DNA of 64,000 nucleotides from Shewanella denitrificans OS217 (GTDB lineage: Bacteria > Pseudomonadota > Gammaproteobacteria > Enterobacterales > Shewanellaceae): the NCBI RefSeq assembly GCF_000013765.1, contig NC_007954.1, positions 3,844,001-3,908,000 of the forward strand, written 5' to 3'. Below, in pieces: positions 51,610-59,328 of this stretch (position 1 is its first letter; every line of letters starts with the position of its first letter). Position numbers and translations under genes: made by a program. The notes under the pieces were generated by a model that was given only the letters and a program-made list of their open reading frames with translations, was not told where the DNA came from and did not search any database.

Positions 51610-52490
51610 ATCAAAGGATCCTCAGGGTCAAAAACGCTCGATGACCAATCAGCCTTAACCGCCTGCCTAGCAATCAAGCCAGCGTTCATCAGCCAATCAA
51701 ACTCAAAACCAATCCAACAACGTGAAACACACAGCTCAAAAACCGCATCAACCGAACACCCCGCCGCAACCGCCTTCACCAAATGCGGTGCCAGGCGATT
51801 AATCGCAGTTTGGGTTAACTTGGCTTTTTTCTGTTTGCGCACCGCAAGCCAATCTTTAAAAACTTGCTCGCTTGGCAATGCTGGCCATCTTGAAAAATCA
51901 AAAGCAGATTTGGATGAGGTGGAGGGTAAATCTTTTAAAGATTCTATGACTGGTTCTAATGACTGGTTCTGGATCCCGTTTTCGGGATCATTCAAAACCC
52001 CGTTTTCGGGATCATTCAAAGTCCCGTTTTCGGGAATATTCCCGTTATTGGGTACGTTACCGTTTTTGGGAACATTCCCGCTTTTGGTAACGTTCCCGTT
52101 TTTGGGGTCATTTAAAGCAGCCGTATTTGAGTTAAGAATGGGGTTTGGATTTGGGCTAGGGCTTGTGTTTGGAATAGCATTTGGATTAGGGCTAGCATTG
52201 GGATTTGGATTTAAACCAAAGTCAACGTCAAGGTTAAGCCGTAACACACGAACACGTTGGGTCGGCCCCATCTTCTTGCCCGTGTCGCTTACCAAGCCCT
52301 TATCAATCAGCTTCAAAATGCCCGATTGCACCGTTTTCTTATCTAACGACGTATCACGCGTTAAGCGAGAAATACTCGGATAACACTGATGATATTCATC
52401 AGCCCTATCCGCCATCGACAGCAAAATGATTTTTAAACTAGCAGGCTTAATTAACTGATCCCAAGCCCAATCAGTCGCTTTTCTACTCAT
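51606..52490 (-). CDS. Replication initiator O-like protein, 294 aa
   Basis: The N-terminal winged-helix domain (about 1-100) reads WAWDQLIKPASLKIILLSMADRADEYHQCYPSISRLTRDTSLDKKTVQSGILKLIDKGLV, as in phage O-type initiators. A low-complexity Asn/Pro region (about 110-185) is encoded by repeated DNA that looks like iterons. The C-terminal domain (about 210-294) would bind P. The start is ATG 52490, which overlaps a 23-codon upstream ORF. Overlaps the P-like gene by 4 bp. Confidence 0.85.
   Translation of the reverse strand: MSRKATDWAWDQLIKPASLKIILLSMADRADEYHQCYPSISRLTRDTSLDKKTVQSGILKLIDKGLVSDTGKKMGPTQRVRVLRLNLDVDFGLNPNPNASPNPNAIPNTSPSPNPNPILNSNTAALNDPKNGNVTKSGNVPKNGNVPNNGNIPENGTLNDPENGVLNDPENGIQNQSLEPVIESLKDLPSTSSKSAFDFSRWPALPSEQVFKDWLAVRKQKKAKLTQTAINRLAPHLVKAVAAGCSVDAVFELCVSRCWIGFEFDWLMNAGLIARQAVKADWSSSVFDPEDPLI
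51975..52115. repeat. Seven iteron-like repeats within O gene, probable phage replication origin
   Basis: Units begin at 51975, 51999, 52023, 52041, 52059, 52077 and 52095 (spacing 24, 24, 18, 18, 18, 18 bp). Most contain a CCCGTTTTCGGG-type inverted repeat. In lambda, 18-19-bp iterons within the O gene form ori and bind O. The array is bordered by an AT-rich, Asn/Pro-coding segment (52120-52220). Confidence 0.78.
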
Positions 52491-52558
52491 GAGAGAACCC
52501 TCCCATGCAGCCAATCCAGCAAAGCCGAATTGACGAAACACCAATGCTTGCGTAACAT
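52487..52558 (-). CDS. Possible 23-aa leader peptide upstream of O
   Basis: Reads MLRKHWCFVNSALLDWLHGR plus three residues, from ATG 52558 with GAGAGG 8 bp before it. Its TGA overlaps the O start (ATGA). The ribosome site is supplied by the 63-bp repeat. It could couple translation to O. A coding role is uncertain because of the small size. Confidence 0.5.
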   Translation of the reverse strand: MLRKHWCFVNSALLDWLHGRVLS

Positions 52559-52559
52559 A

Positions 52560-52622
52560 ATATTGCCTCTCAATAGGTATTAACCCCGTTCGGTCGCCAA
52601 ACTTAAGCGGGGTTTCTTATTT
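52560..52622 (-). repeat. 63-bp perfect repeat, copy A (leader of O unit)
   Basis: Identical to 53908-53970. Read on the minus strand it contains an AACCCCG...CGGGGTT stem with a 20-nt loop and ends in GAGAGGCAATAT just before an ATG. It therefore acts as 5' leader and ribosome site. On the plus strand the same stem is followed by TTTCTTATTT and could serve as terminator. Confidence 0.88.
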
Positions 52623-52631
52623 CAAATGACG

Positions 52632-52796
52632 TTATTTTTGTGGCTCGTCTTCAACGAGATTGGTCATCTTGGAATTTTGGCTGCTCCGATTGGTTAAATG
52701 CACCTGAGCGCTCTTGGTAGCACCGTAGGGGAACCCATCAATCTTGAATTGGACCCCCATTAATTTCGCCAAAAAACCTAAAATTTTAATTCTCAT
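52632..52796 (-). CDS. Small phage protein, 54 aa
   Basis: Starts at ATG 52796 after a strong AAGGAG site. It reads MRIKILGFLAKLMGVQFKID and then a polar second half ending VEDEPQK. No family recognised. It lies between the 63-bp repeat and the plus-strand gene at 52871. The good ribosome site makes it likely to be real. Confidence 0.6.
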   Translation of the reverse strand: MRIKILGFLAKLMGVQFKIDGFPYGATKSAQVHLTNRSSQNSKMTNLVEDEPQK

Positions 52797-52870
52797 AGCT
52801 AACTCCTTATCTTCTACCTAGGGGTGTTTCTTATTTCAAAAATCCACAACATCACCATCAAGGACGAATC

Positions 52871-53074
52871 ATGGAACAATACAAACCATCAATAACCGTC
52901 GGCGAATTCAAAGAAATGCTCAGCCACTACCCAGATAACATGTTGCTTGACTTCTCAATGCTCGATTTCTATCGGCTAAAACAGCGATCGCCAACGTTAG
53001 TCCAAGTTGAATTTAACCAGCTAGTTTATCGAGATAGTACAAACAATGTGGTGGTTGAAAACCTTGCACAATAG
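52871..53074 (+). CDS. Small phage protein on plus strand, 67 aa
   Basis: Starts after AAGGA, MEQYKPSITVGEFKEMLSHYPDNMLLDFSMLDFYRLKQRSP..., ending in a beta-rich tail. The FYRLKQRSPTLVQVEFNQLVYRD stretch is like a class of small prophage proteins of unknown function. It is the only plus-strand gene in this part, flanked by minus-strand genes, and its 3' end overlaps the convergent gene by 62 bp. Confidence 0.65.
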   Translation: MEQYKPSITVGEFKEMLSHYPDNMLLDFSMLDFYRLKQRSPTLVQVEFNQLVYRDSTNNVVVENLAQ

Positions 53075-53204
53075 CCGCAGCATAGATACCAGCCACCTCT
53101 TGCGAGACTGGTGCATAACTTTCGTGAACCTGATCTCCCAACCATCGGGTGAAAAAGAACTTTTCGCCCGTTTTTTCAATAACCCATTTCTCTGTAGTTT
53201 CCAT
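53013..53204 (-). CDS. Small phage protein, 63 aa
   Basis: Starts at ATG 53204 after GGTGG, METTEKWVIEKTGEKFFFTRWLGDQVHESY... No family recognised. The frame is open 17 codons further upstream. It converges on the plus-strand gene with a 62-bp tail-to-tail overlap; both look codon-like, so one may be spurious. Confidence 0.55.
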   Translation of the reverse strand: METTEKWVIEKTGEKFFFTRWLGDQVHESYAPVSQEVAGIYAAAIVQGFQPPHCLYYLDKLAG

Positions 53205-53264
53205 ATATCCACCATGACTCTTCAAATCGACAAAACGACAACCCGCGTTAAACAAAAAAGCTGC

Positions 53265-53906
53265 TCATACGTTTCTGTGTAGCACGTAAATATCCCGCGC
53301 CAAGTTAGTGCGTAACTGGCAATAAATGTCTCGCAGCTTGATGTGCTTGGCCTGATTAAAGGGGTCAGCACCCATCATTTCAATCGAACGCTCGGCGCGC
53401 TTTTCTTGCATCTGCAAATAACCCAAAAACCAATCCACACTCACTTTGGGTAACGGCAACTTATTAGCATCACCTAACAGCGCTTTGCTCACCACCTTGG
53501 CCGCAAGCGCCTCTAAACGGTCAGCTTTAACCTCAAGCAATTCGGGTTCACGCTTTAACACATCAATAATTCTGCCAACCTGCGAACGGCTAAAATTATC
53601 TAACGCGGTAAAACCGTAAAAGCAGGCCAAATCACGCTTAAACTTCACTTCACACAGAGGTGAAGCATTGGCACTCAACGCCGCAGCCTTGTGCATCAGG
53701 GTGTTAGCCTGAGCAACCAACAAAGCCACTTGTGACTCAGCCTCTCTATCTTGCTTCGCCACAAAGACTTCTTCCGGCCGCTCAACACTAGGAACAATTC
53801 GCTCATCACTAGGAGCAATCCGCGCATCACTAGCTGCAACTTGGCCGTGCACCGAACAAGCGCTACCGCCCTCCAAACAACAAATTAAACATTCAGAATC
53901 AAACAT
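53265..53906 (-). CDS. Phage early protein of unknown function, 213 aa
   Basis: Starts at ATG 53906 directly after the second copy of the 63-bp leader repeat (GAGAGG site). The first 25 residues hold four cysteines and a histidine (CLICCLEGG...CSVHG), a possible metal site. The rest is helical (ESQVALLVAQANTLMHKAAALSANAS..., ELLEVKADRLEALAAKVVSKALLG). Not recognised. Sits between YdaT/CII-like and replication genes. Confidence 0.7.
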   Translation of the reverse strand: MFDSECLICCLEGGSACSVHGQVAASDARIAPSDERIVPSVERPEEVFVAKQDREAESQVALLVAQANTLMHKAAALSANASPLCEVKFKRDLACFYGFTALDNFSRSQVGRIIDVLKREPELLEVKADRLEALAAKVVSKALLGDANKLPLPKVSVDWFLGYLQMQEKRAERSIEMMGADPFNQAKHIKLRDIYCQLRTNLARDIYVLHRNV

Positions 53907-53907
53907 G

Positions 53908-53970
53908 ATATTGCCTCTCAATAGGTATTAACCCCGTTCGGTCGCCAAACTTAAGCGGGGTTTCTTATTT
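53908..53970 (-). repeat. 63-bp perfect repeat, copy B (leader of 213-aa gene)
   Basis: Identical to copy A at 52560-52622. Ends immediately before the 213-aa gene and provides its ribosome site. The other side lies 31 bp from the YdaT-like stop. Confidence 0.88.
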
Positions 53971-54001
53971 AGAATTAGCACCTTGCACAAAGCCCACACC
54001 A

Positions 54002-54607
54002 TCAAACCGCCTTAATGCGCTGCCCTGCCAAGTACGGATACGCCAGCTCTAATGCCGCCATACTGGCCTGCGTGGTCGCCGCCGACTCTTTTAACTCGCG
54101 ATGGGCAGCGATTAACTGCTCGCGCTGAGGCTCGTTACCCAAATGGATCACCGCCACTTGCGCCTCCGAGTTCTCCTTAGTCAAAGATGCCGCCATTTCG
54201 CTCACCTTAAATACCGCACCATCAGTTACCTGGTCGGCAATCACCGTCACCCCAACGCAACTAAACACATCATTCAAATACTGAGTGCGTAAATGCGCCG
54301 GCAGCGCCGCCACTAAGGCTTGCTCAACATGAAACAAGCGCTCAGCCTGAGGATGTTGTCCCTCGTACTGCCCCAACCAGCGGAACAGCTTTTGCGCATT
54401 CACCCGCGCATCGTTGTGTACATCTTGGCTGCGGGCAAAGCTAATGCCCTCATCCGCTAGCACTTCAGTAAACCCAAGCCGCTCAACCGCCGCCACAAAG
54501 TCCATTGCCAACGCAAAACGCGTCATCTTTGGCAACTCCAGCGCCCGATGAATGGTCTTCATCAACAAACTCAAGCGGCTCACCCGCTTATGTGAATTGG
54601 TTTTCAT
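54002..54607 (-). CDS. YdaT-like protein (CII-equivalent candidate), 201 aa
   Basis: The segment VHNDARVNAQKLFRWLGQYE...ERLFHVEQALVAALPAHLRTQYLND matches the YdaT pattern (N-x-QK-x-FRWL, then A-x-P helices). YdaT was first called a toxin but has been reported to act as a DNA-binding CII-like regulator in prophage CP-933P. Here it is the gene after the Cro/YdaS-like one, the cII position. The C-terminal half is longer than E. coli YdaT and helical. Confidence 0.7.
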   Translation of the reverse strand: MKTNSHKRVSRLSLLMKTIHRALELPKMTRFALAMDFVAAVERLGFTEVLADEGISFARSQDVHNDARVNAQKLFRWLGQYEGQHPQAERLFHVEQALVAALPAHLRTQYLNDVFSCVGVTVIADQVTDGAVFKVSEMAASLTKENSEAQVAVIHLGNEPQREQLIAAHRELKESAATTQASMAALELAYPYLAGQRIKAV

Positions 54608-54638
54608 GTACTGTTTCCTCCTTTAACTTAAAATGGCC

Positions 54639-54842
54639 CTAAGCTACACTCGCCGACTTAGGCTTATCTAAAACAATAACGGGGTTAACTTTCAGTGCCC
54701 CACGGGTTAAGCGCTCAATTTGATAAGCGCGCAGTTCGGGAACATCTTCACCCCATTGGCTAATCGCAGACTTAGAAACGTTCAACGCTTTAGCCAGTTT
54801 TAACTTGTTACCAAAATACGAAATTGCTTGTTTCGTTTTCAT
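54639..54842 (-). CDS. Cro/YdaS-like repressor, 67 aa
   Basis: Small helix-turn-helix protein: AISYFGNKLKLAKALNVSKSAISQWGEDVPELRAYQIERLTRGAL. This is the YdaS/Cro pattern with the SAISQW recognition helix. It is divergent from the CI-like gene, with 105 bp between starts, forming the classical immunity switch. Followed by the YdaT-like gene. Confidence 0.87.
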   Translation of the reverse strand: MKTKQAISYFGNKLKLAKALNVSKSAISQWGEDVPELRAYQIERLTRGALKVNPVIVLDKPKSASVA

Positions 54843-54864
54843 TAATGAATTCCAACAAGTGACT

Positions 54865-54947
54865 TTAACAAAGGTTAAGAAAACTAAACCGCTTTGTCAA
54901 TAAAAGAAAAGGTAACTTGACTTAGGTTAAGTTAAGATAGCTTTACT
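54865..54947. promoter_or_regulatory. Immunity operator region between cro-like and cI-like genes
   Basis: Leftward promoter: TTGACA (54895-54900), 17-bp spacer and TAACCT (54872-54877). Operator candidates: GGTTAAGAAAACTAAACC (54873-54890), AACTTGACTTAGGTTAAGTT (54914-54933, imperfect palindrome) and AGTTAAGATAGCTTTACT (54930-54947). The last ends at the cI start and matches, inverted, 60735-60752 at 17 of 18 bases. Confidence 0.72.
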
Positions 54948-55637
54948 ATGATGAATGAACGCATTAAACAAAGACGCAAAGAGTTAGGCTTAACGCAGCC
55001 TTCAATTGCAAAAACCATAGGCTTAACAAAAGCCACTATTTCGCTTTGGGAATCAGGATCTACCTCACCCAAAGGCGAGAATTTGCACGCATTAGCTAAA
55101 GCACTTAGATGCGCCCCTGAGTTTCTTCTTTTTGGAAATGATTCAATAAAGCCTGAACCAAACGCCGAATGGGCCGGTGGCTTTGAGACATGGGGCAGTA
55201 ATAGCCCGTTAGGGGATGATGAGGTAGAAATACCGTTTTACATGGAAGTGGAGTTAGCCGCAGGGGATGGCATCATAGATTGCCGTGAATACCAAGGCCC
55301 CAAGCTGCGTTTTGCCAAGTCAACCCTCAAGCGCCAAGGCGTGACCAGTGACCATGCAGCCTGTGTTAAAGTCAATGGTAACAGCATGGAGCCGGTACTG
55401 CCCAACGGTTCAACCGTCGGCGTAGATACCGCCCACACAGATATTGTTGACGGGAAAATGTATGCCATCAATCACGATGGCATGTTAAGAGTGAAAATGC
55501 TCTACAAACTCCCAGGCGGTGGCCTGCGCCTACGCAGCTACAACCTCGACGAATACCCAGATGAACGCCTCGATGCCGAAGAACTCAAACAAGTCAAAGT
55601 GATCGGCAAAGTGTTTTGGTACTCTGTCTTGGTGTAA
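54948..55637 (+). CDS. CI-like prophage repressor (XRE-S24), 229 aa
   Basis: Maintains lysogeny. An N-terminal HTH (LGLTQPSIAKTIGLTKATISLWESG) is joined to an S24/LexA-type peptidase domain with S146 (NGNSMEPVLP) and K183 (LRVKML), and the cleavage pair A105-G106 (LAAGDG). RecA-stimulated self-cleavage should induce the phage, matching the LexA-controlled umuDC cassette. No ribosome site is visible before the ATGATG start, and a -10-like TAAGAT is about 10 bp upstream, so the mRNA may be leaderless as for lambda cI. Confidence 0.93.
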   Translation: MMNERIKQRRKELGLTQPSIAKTIGLTKATISLWESGSTSPKGENLHALAKALRCAPEFLLFGNDSIKPEPNAEWAGGFETWGSNSPLGDDEVEIPFYMEVELAAGDGIIDCREYQGPKLRFAKSTLKRQGVTSDHAACVKVNGNSMEPVLPNGSTVGVDTAHTDIVDGKMYAINHDGMLRVKMLYKLPGGGLRLRSYNLDEYPDERLDAEELKQVKVIGKVFWYSVLV

Positions 55638-55872
55638 AATCGATTGCTGCACCAAAATGAGCTCTGCTAAGGTATTTTTGGACAATTATCAGTTTCGGAA
55701 GGTCGAACATTAGAATTTCATGAGCAACTACAGGTATGAAAAACCACTAATCTCCCCTTTGTATGCCCTCTTATCCTACGACACTTCTCATTTGCAGCAG
55801 GTTATGACATTTATTCGTCACTAAACCAAAATCATTGACAAAGTAATGCATAGAGTATTCGACTAGATTAGG

Positions 55873-55878
55873 TATAAT
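55873..55878 (+). promoter_or_regulatory. Possible -10 element for restriction-modification operon
   Basis: A perfect TATAAT 26 bp before the start; no good -35 at 16-18 bp. The 55638-55903 gap is AT-rich and shows no gene. An activator may be needed, or the operon may be read from the cI promoter. Confidence 0.4.
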
Positions 55879-55903
55879 CCTGACCAAATTTTAAAGACTA
55901 AAC

Positions 55904-57796
55904 GTGGTTGGATTACTTGTGGCAAATGAAAGAATTACCGAAAACTATGTAAGAGAGAAGTTGAGAGAAAACGGCTACTATGAAGCTGACAATGGCGTAG
56001 TCATTGAAGAACAAAAATCGCAAATCAAGCGAGTTCAAACCCTCTTAAAATCTGCAAGTAAAGCGAAAACAGGTAAAGGCGGCTATCCAGAGTTTATTAT
56101 CACTTGGGAGTCAGATCCTAACTTCCTAATTGTGGTTGAGTGTAAAGCTGACACTAAGTATCACGAAAGCCCAGATTTAGACAAACCAAAAGACTATGCT
56201 GTTGACGGTGTTTTACACTACGCTAGGTATCTGTCAAAAGACTTCACTATCCTTGCCTTGGCTGTTAGCGGCACGTCAGAAGACTATACAAAAGTGTCTA
56301 ACTACTTAATACCTTGTGGAAGTAAAGATCACAAAGTCTTGACTAATGAAGATGGCATTGAAGTAAACGATATTCTTTCATTTGAAGACTATTACCGTTT
56401 AGCTTCTTTCGACCCACAGGTTGAAAGGAAACGTCATAGTGATCTATTAGCGTTTGCAAAAGACCTCCACGAGCTTATCTGGACAGCAGCGAAAATATCA
56501 GAAGAAGATAAGCCTTTGTTAGTTAGTGGAACGTTGATTGCACTAATGAACCAACCGTTTTTAAACTCATTTCAATATTACAGTCCAGAGGATATGCCAC
56601 GAAAATGGCTAGAAGCGATCAAAGACGAACTTGATAAAGCTGATATTCCCAAGGCTAAAAAAGACACAATGCGTCAACCTTATGCGACTGTTGCTGGACA
56701 GCCAAATTTAGGCAAACCTGATGCAAAAATCGCCAAGAAGTATCCGAAAGGTGTTCTTTACGAGGTGATCAAAGAAATCAACGATAATGTCTGGCCATTT
56801 ATTAGCGTTTATCACAACTTTGACGTTGTGGGGCATTTTTATGGTGAGTTCTTAAAATACACTGCAGGGGATAAGAAAGCCCTTGGCATAGTCTTGACTC
56901 CAAGACACGTAACAGAGCTATTTTGCGATATCGCCAACATTACTAAAAAAGACACTGTTATAGATATCTGTGCTGGCACTGGTGGCTTCTTGATTTCAGC
57001 AATGCACCGAATGCTGAAAACAGCGATGACGGAAGAAGAACGTTTAGACATTAAAAAGAACCGTCTGATCGGTATCGAGAACAGTCCAAAAATGTTTGCA
57101 CTAGCTGCAAGCAATATGATCTTACGGGGTGACGGCAAAGCAAACCTACACCAAAGTAGTTGTTTCGAACCAACGTTAAAGAGAGCTATTACAGTTCCCG
57201 ATCCTGCTTTGGGTGTTAAAAGGCCAAATATTGGTTTGCTGAACCCTCCTTATGCTCAATCAAAAAGCGATGCAGAGCTACACGAACTCTACTTTGTGAA
57301 AGAAATGCTAGACCTTCTCGAAAAAGGGGGGACAGGAGTAGCAATTATCCCTGTGAGTTGTGTGATAATGCCGAACAAAGTTAAACACGAGATATTGCAA
57401 AAACACACGTTGAAAGCGGTAATGTCTATGCCTAGCGAGCTTTTCTATCCAGTTGGAACGGTAACTTGTATCGTTGTGTTTGAAGCACATAAGCCGCACA
57501 AAGAAACAAACAAAAAAACGTGGTTTGGTTACTGGCGTGAAGATGGCTATGTCAAAACAAAGCATATGGGACGCATTGACTTAAACCATGAATGGCAAGA
57601 TATCAAATCTCGTTGGCTAGAAGCTTATAGCAACAATGAAGTGCACGCAGGTGAGTCTGTAACTGCATATGTTGACGCTGATAGCGAATGGATTGCGGAG
57701 GCATATCTAGAAACTGATTATTCAAAATTAACCAAAAAAGACTTTGAAGAAGTGGTAAAAGATTACGCTTTGTTCAAGCTAACAAATGATATCTAA
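55904..57796 (+). CDS. BcgI-like restriction endonuclease/N6-adenine methylase subunit A, 630 aa
   Basis: Bifunctional subunit. The N-terminal nuclease domain has E63-x15-E79-x-K81 (YPEF...VVECKAD). A helical linker leads to an N6-adenine methyltransferase with motif I D354-ICAGTGG and motif IV N447-PPY. The C-terminal part (about 470-630) binds the specificity subunit. The length is near BcgI A (637 aa). The start may be GTG 55904 or GTG 55919. The S subunit follows 2 bp downstream. It lies to the right of cI and reads away from it, a typical moron site. Confidence 0.85.
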   Translation: MVGLLVANERITENYVREKLRENGYYEADNGVVIEEQKSQIKRVQTLLKSASKAKTGKGGYPEFIITWESDPNFLIVVECKADTKYHESPDLDKPKDYAVDGVLHYARYLSKDFTILALAVSGTSEDYTKVSNYLIPCGSKDHKVLTNEDGIEVNDILSFEDYYRLASFDPQVERKRHSDLLAFAKDLHELIWTAAKISEEDKPLLVSGTLIALMNQPFLNSFQYYSPEDMPRKWLEAIKDELDKADIPKAKKDTMRQPYATVAGQPNLGKPDAKIAKKYPKGVLYEVIKEINDNVWPFISVYHNFDVVGHFYGEFLKYTAGDKKALGIVLTPRHVTELFCDIANITKKDTVIDICAGTGGFLISAMHRMLKTAMTEEERLDIKKNRLIGIENSPKMFALAASNMILRGDGKANLHQSSCFEPTLKRAITVPDPALGVKRPNIGLLNPPYAQSKSDAELHELYFVKEMLDLLEKGGTGVAIIPVSCVIMPNKVKHEILQKHTLKAVMSMPSELFYPVGTVTCIVVFEAHKPHKETNKKTWFGYWREDGYVKTKHMGRIDLNHEWQDIKSRWLEAYSNNEVHAGESVTAYVDADSEWIAEAYLETDYSKLTKKDFEEVVKDYALFKLTNDI

Positions 57797-57798
57797 TT

Positions 57799-58776
57799 AT
57801 GGCAAACGTCAAACTATCTGAGCTATTTGAAGTAAGTTACGGCACAAAATTTGATATGAACAAAATGAAAAAAAGTGATAAATCTAAGGTCGCTTTTGTT
57901 TCAAGAAGTTCAAAAAATAATGGTGTTGTGGGATATGTAGATGCAGTAGAGGGAGTTAAGCCATTAGAACCTGGCTTAATCACTGTTACATTGGGAGGAA
58001 CCTATGTTTTATCTTCATTCCTTCAAGAGAAAGAGTTTTACACAGGGCAAAATGTCGCTGTTTTAAAAGCAAAAGACAATCTAACGAAAGAGCAAAAACT
58101 CTTTTATTGCCTATGTATAACTAAAAATAGATTTAGGTATAGTGCTTTTGGTCGTGAAGCTAATAGAACCCTAAAAAGTCTATTCGTTCCAAGTTTAAAG
58201 GACATACCTGATTGGGTTGAAGGTGTTAATTTATCAGAATTTGAAGGTGTAAATAAGCCTAAGTCAGTTTCAAACGTACAATTACCTGATCTAACTAAAA
58301 CGGTAGAAATAGCAAGCCTATTTACTATCGAGAATGGCATTGCTGCTACAAAGTTGAATGAAAAAGATGAGTTCTTTGAAGGTAGCATTATGTATGTTCG
58401 TCCTGCGGCAACACAAGCGAGGACTAAAAGAAGTTACATATCTAAGTCCTTAGCACCTGAAAAGAAAATATTTCCCAAAGGTTCTCTTTTCGTGTCAACA
58501 AATGGAGAAGGTAGCCATAGTTATTCATACGTCTCAACCGATGAGTTTGTTCCAAATAGCGATGTTTCAGTATTAATTCCTAAAAGAGAAATGAGTATTG
58601 AAGAAAAGCTATTTTATGCAAAATGTGTTACTGCAAATAGATACTTATTCTCGTATGGTAGAAAACCAAAAGGAAACAAATTAAAATCTATTAAAATTCC
58701 AAAGCTCGAAGGAAAAGATATAGAAAAAGTCATATCTTATATTAATTCTCTACCTTACAGCTCAAATGTTGAATAA
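57799..58776 (+). CDS. BcgI-like specificity subunit B, 325 aa
   Basis: Type I S-like protein with two target-recognition-like halves. Each half begins with a KLSELFEVSYGTKFD or KTVEIASLFTIENG segment and includes SxxxNGEG or RSSKNNGVVGY and an EKLFYxxC-ITxNRFRYS(A/Y)GR motif (residues about 100-118 and 270-290). The repeat architecture and length match BcgI B (341 aa). It gives sequence specificity to subunit A. Ends before a clear terminator. Confidence 0.85.
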   Translation: MANVKLSELFEVSYGTKFDMNKMKKSDKSKVAFVSRSSKNNGVVGYVDAVEGVKPLEPGLITVTLGGTYVLSSFLQEKEFYTGQNVAVLKAKDNLTKEQKLFYCLCITKNRFRYSAFGREANRTLKSLFVPSLKDIPDWVEGVNLSEFEGVNKPKSVSNVQLPDLTKTVEIASLFTIENGIAATKLNEKDEFFEGSIMYVRPAATQARTKRSYISKSLAPEKKIFPKGSLFVSTNGEGSHSYSYVSTDEFVPNSDVSVLIPKREMSIEEKLFYAKCVTANRYLFSYGRKPKGNKLKSIKIPKLEGKDIEKVISYINSLPYSSNVE

Positions 58777-58781
58777 ATAAT

Positions 58782-58804
58782 AAAGCCACTATATCAGTGG
58801 CTTT
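58782..58804 (+). terminator. Terminator of the BcgI-like operon
   Basis: AAAGCCACT-ATATC-AGTGGCTTT followed by ATTTCC; starts 6 bp after the stop codon of subunit B. Confidence 0.85.
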
Positions 58805-58893
58805 ATTTCCACACTTATTAGCCATAATTAATAAATTTTGGTTGTTCCGTTTGGTACAGGTGCTGGTTTTTGATAAGTTTTAGTAAGGCAAAC

Positions 58894-59306
58894 GCATCAG
58901 GGCAAGATCACGAAGCTTTACCTTTACTTAAGTTTATGATCTTATAATTCTTTTTAGTAAGAAGTGAGTTAACCCACGTCGCAACTCAGGGCGAGATCGC
59001 GAACGTTTTCAGAACAGTTATAGTGCAGGGCTACCGCATGAACACTTATCACTCAAAAACTGTTCGATAAACACTCATGGTCTATACGAATGTTAAGCTG
59101 AAAACAGATATTAATGAGTGAAATTGAGTGTACCTTTATTTTCAAGGTCAATTATTGAACATTCATGCGCTCGCCCTGAGTTATAGTGCTCGTTCAATAC
59201 TAATTCTGTTCAGTCAATCATCACCTTGAGATTAGTCAAAAGTGATTCAGTATTAGGCTTAATCATACTGAATAAAAAACGTACACTCATGCGGTTGCCC
59301 TGATGA
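58894..59306. repeat. Dispersed repeat field (five CAGGGC motifs) between restriction system and protease gene
   Basis: Related 18-22-bp motifs at 58894, 58981 and 59025 (plus) and near 59161 and 59285 (minus), core TCAGGGC-A/G-A. AACTCAGGGCGAG at 58983 is the exact inverse of CTCGCCCTGAGTT at 59169; CATCAGGGCAA (58895) is the exact inverse of TTGCCCTGATG (59295). The remainder of 58805-59328 shows no gene. Confidence 0.65.
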
Positions 59307-59328
59307 CAACCGTAATACGTCGCGTTGA

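Noticed and set aside
52120..52383. Gly/Phe-rich plus-strand frame over the O gene (SGSFKTPFSG repeats)
   Set aside because: It is the antisense image of the iterons and Asn/Pro repeats; the minus frame has the winged helix and operon context.
54002..54842. Toxin-antitoxin addiction module
   Set aside because: YdaS/YdaT family members at this position act as Cro/CII equivalents; addiction is not supported by the sequence.
55904..58776. Complete type I restriction system
   Set aside because: No separate HsdR helicase gene is present; nuclease and methylase share one chain, which fits the BcgI plan better.
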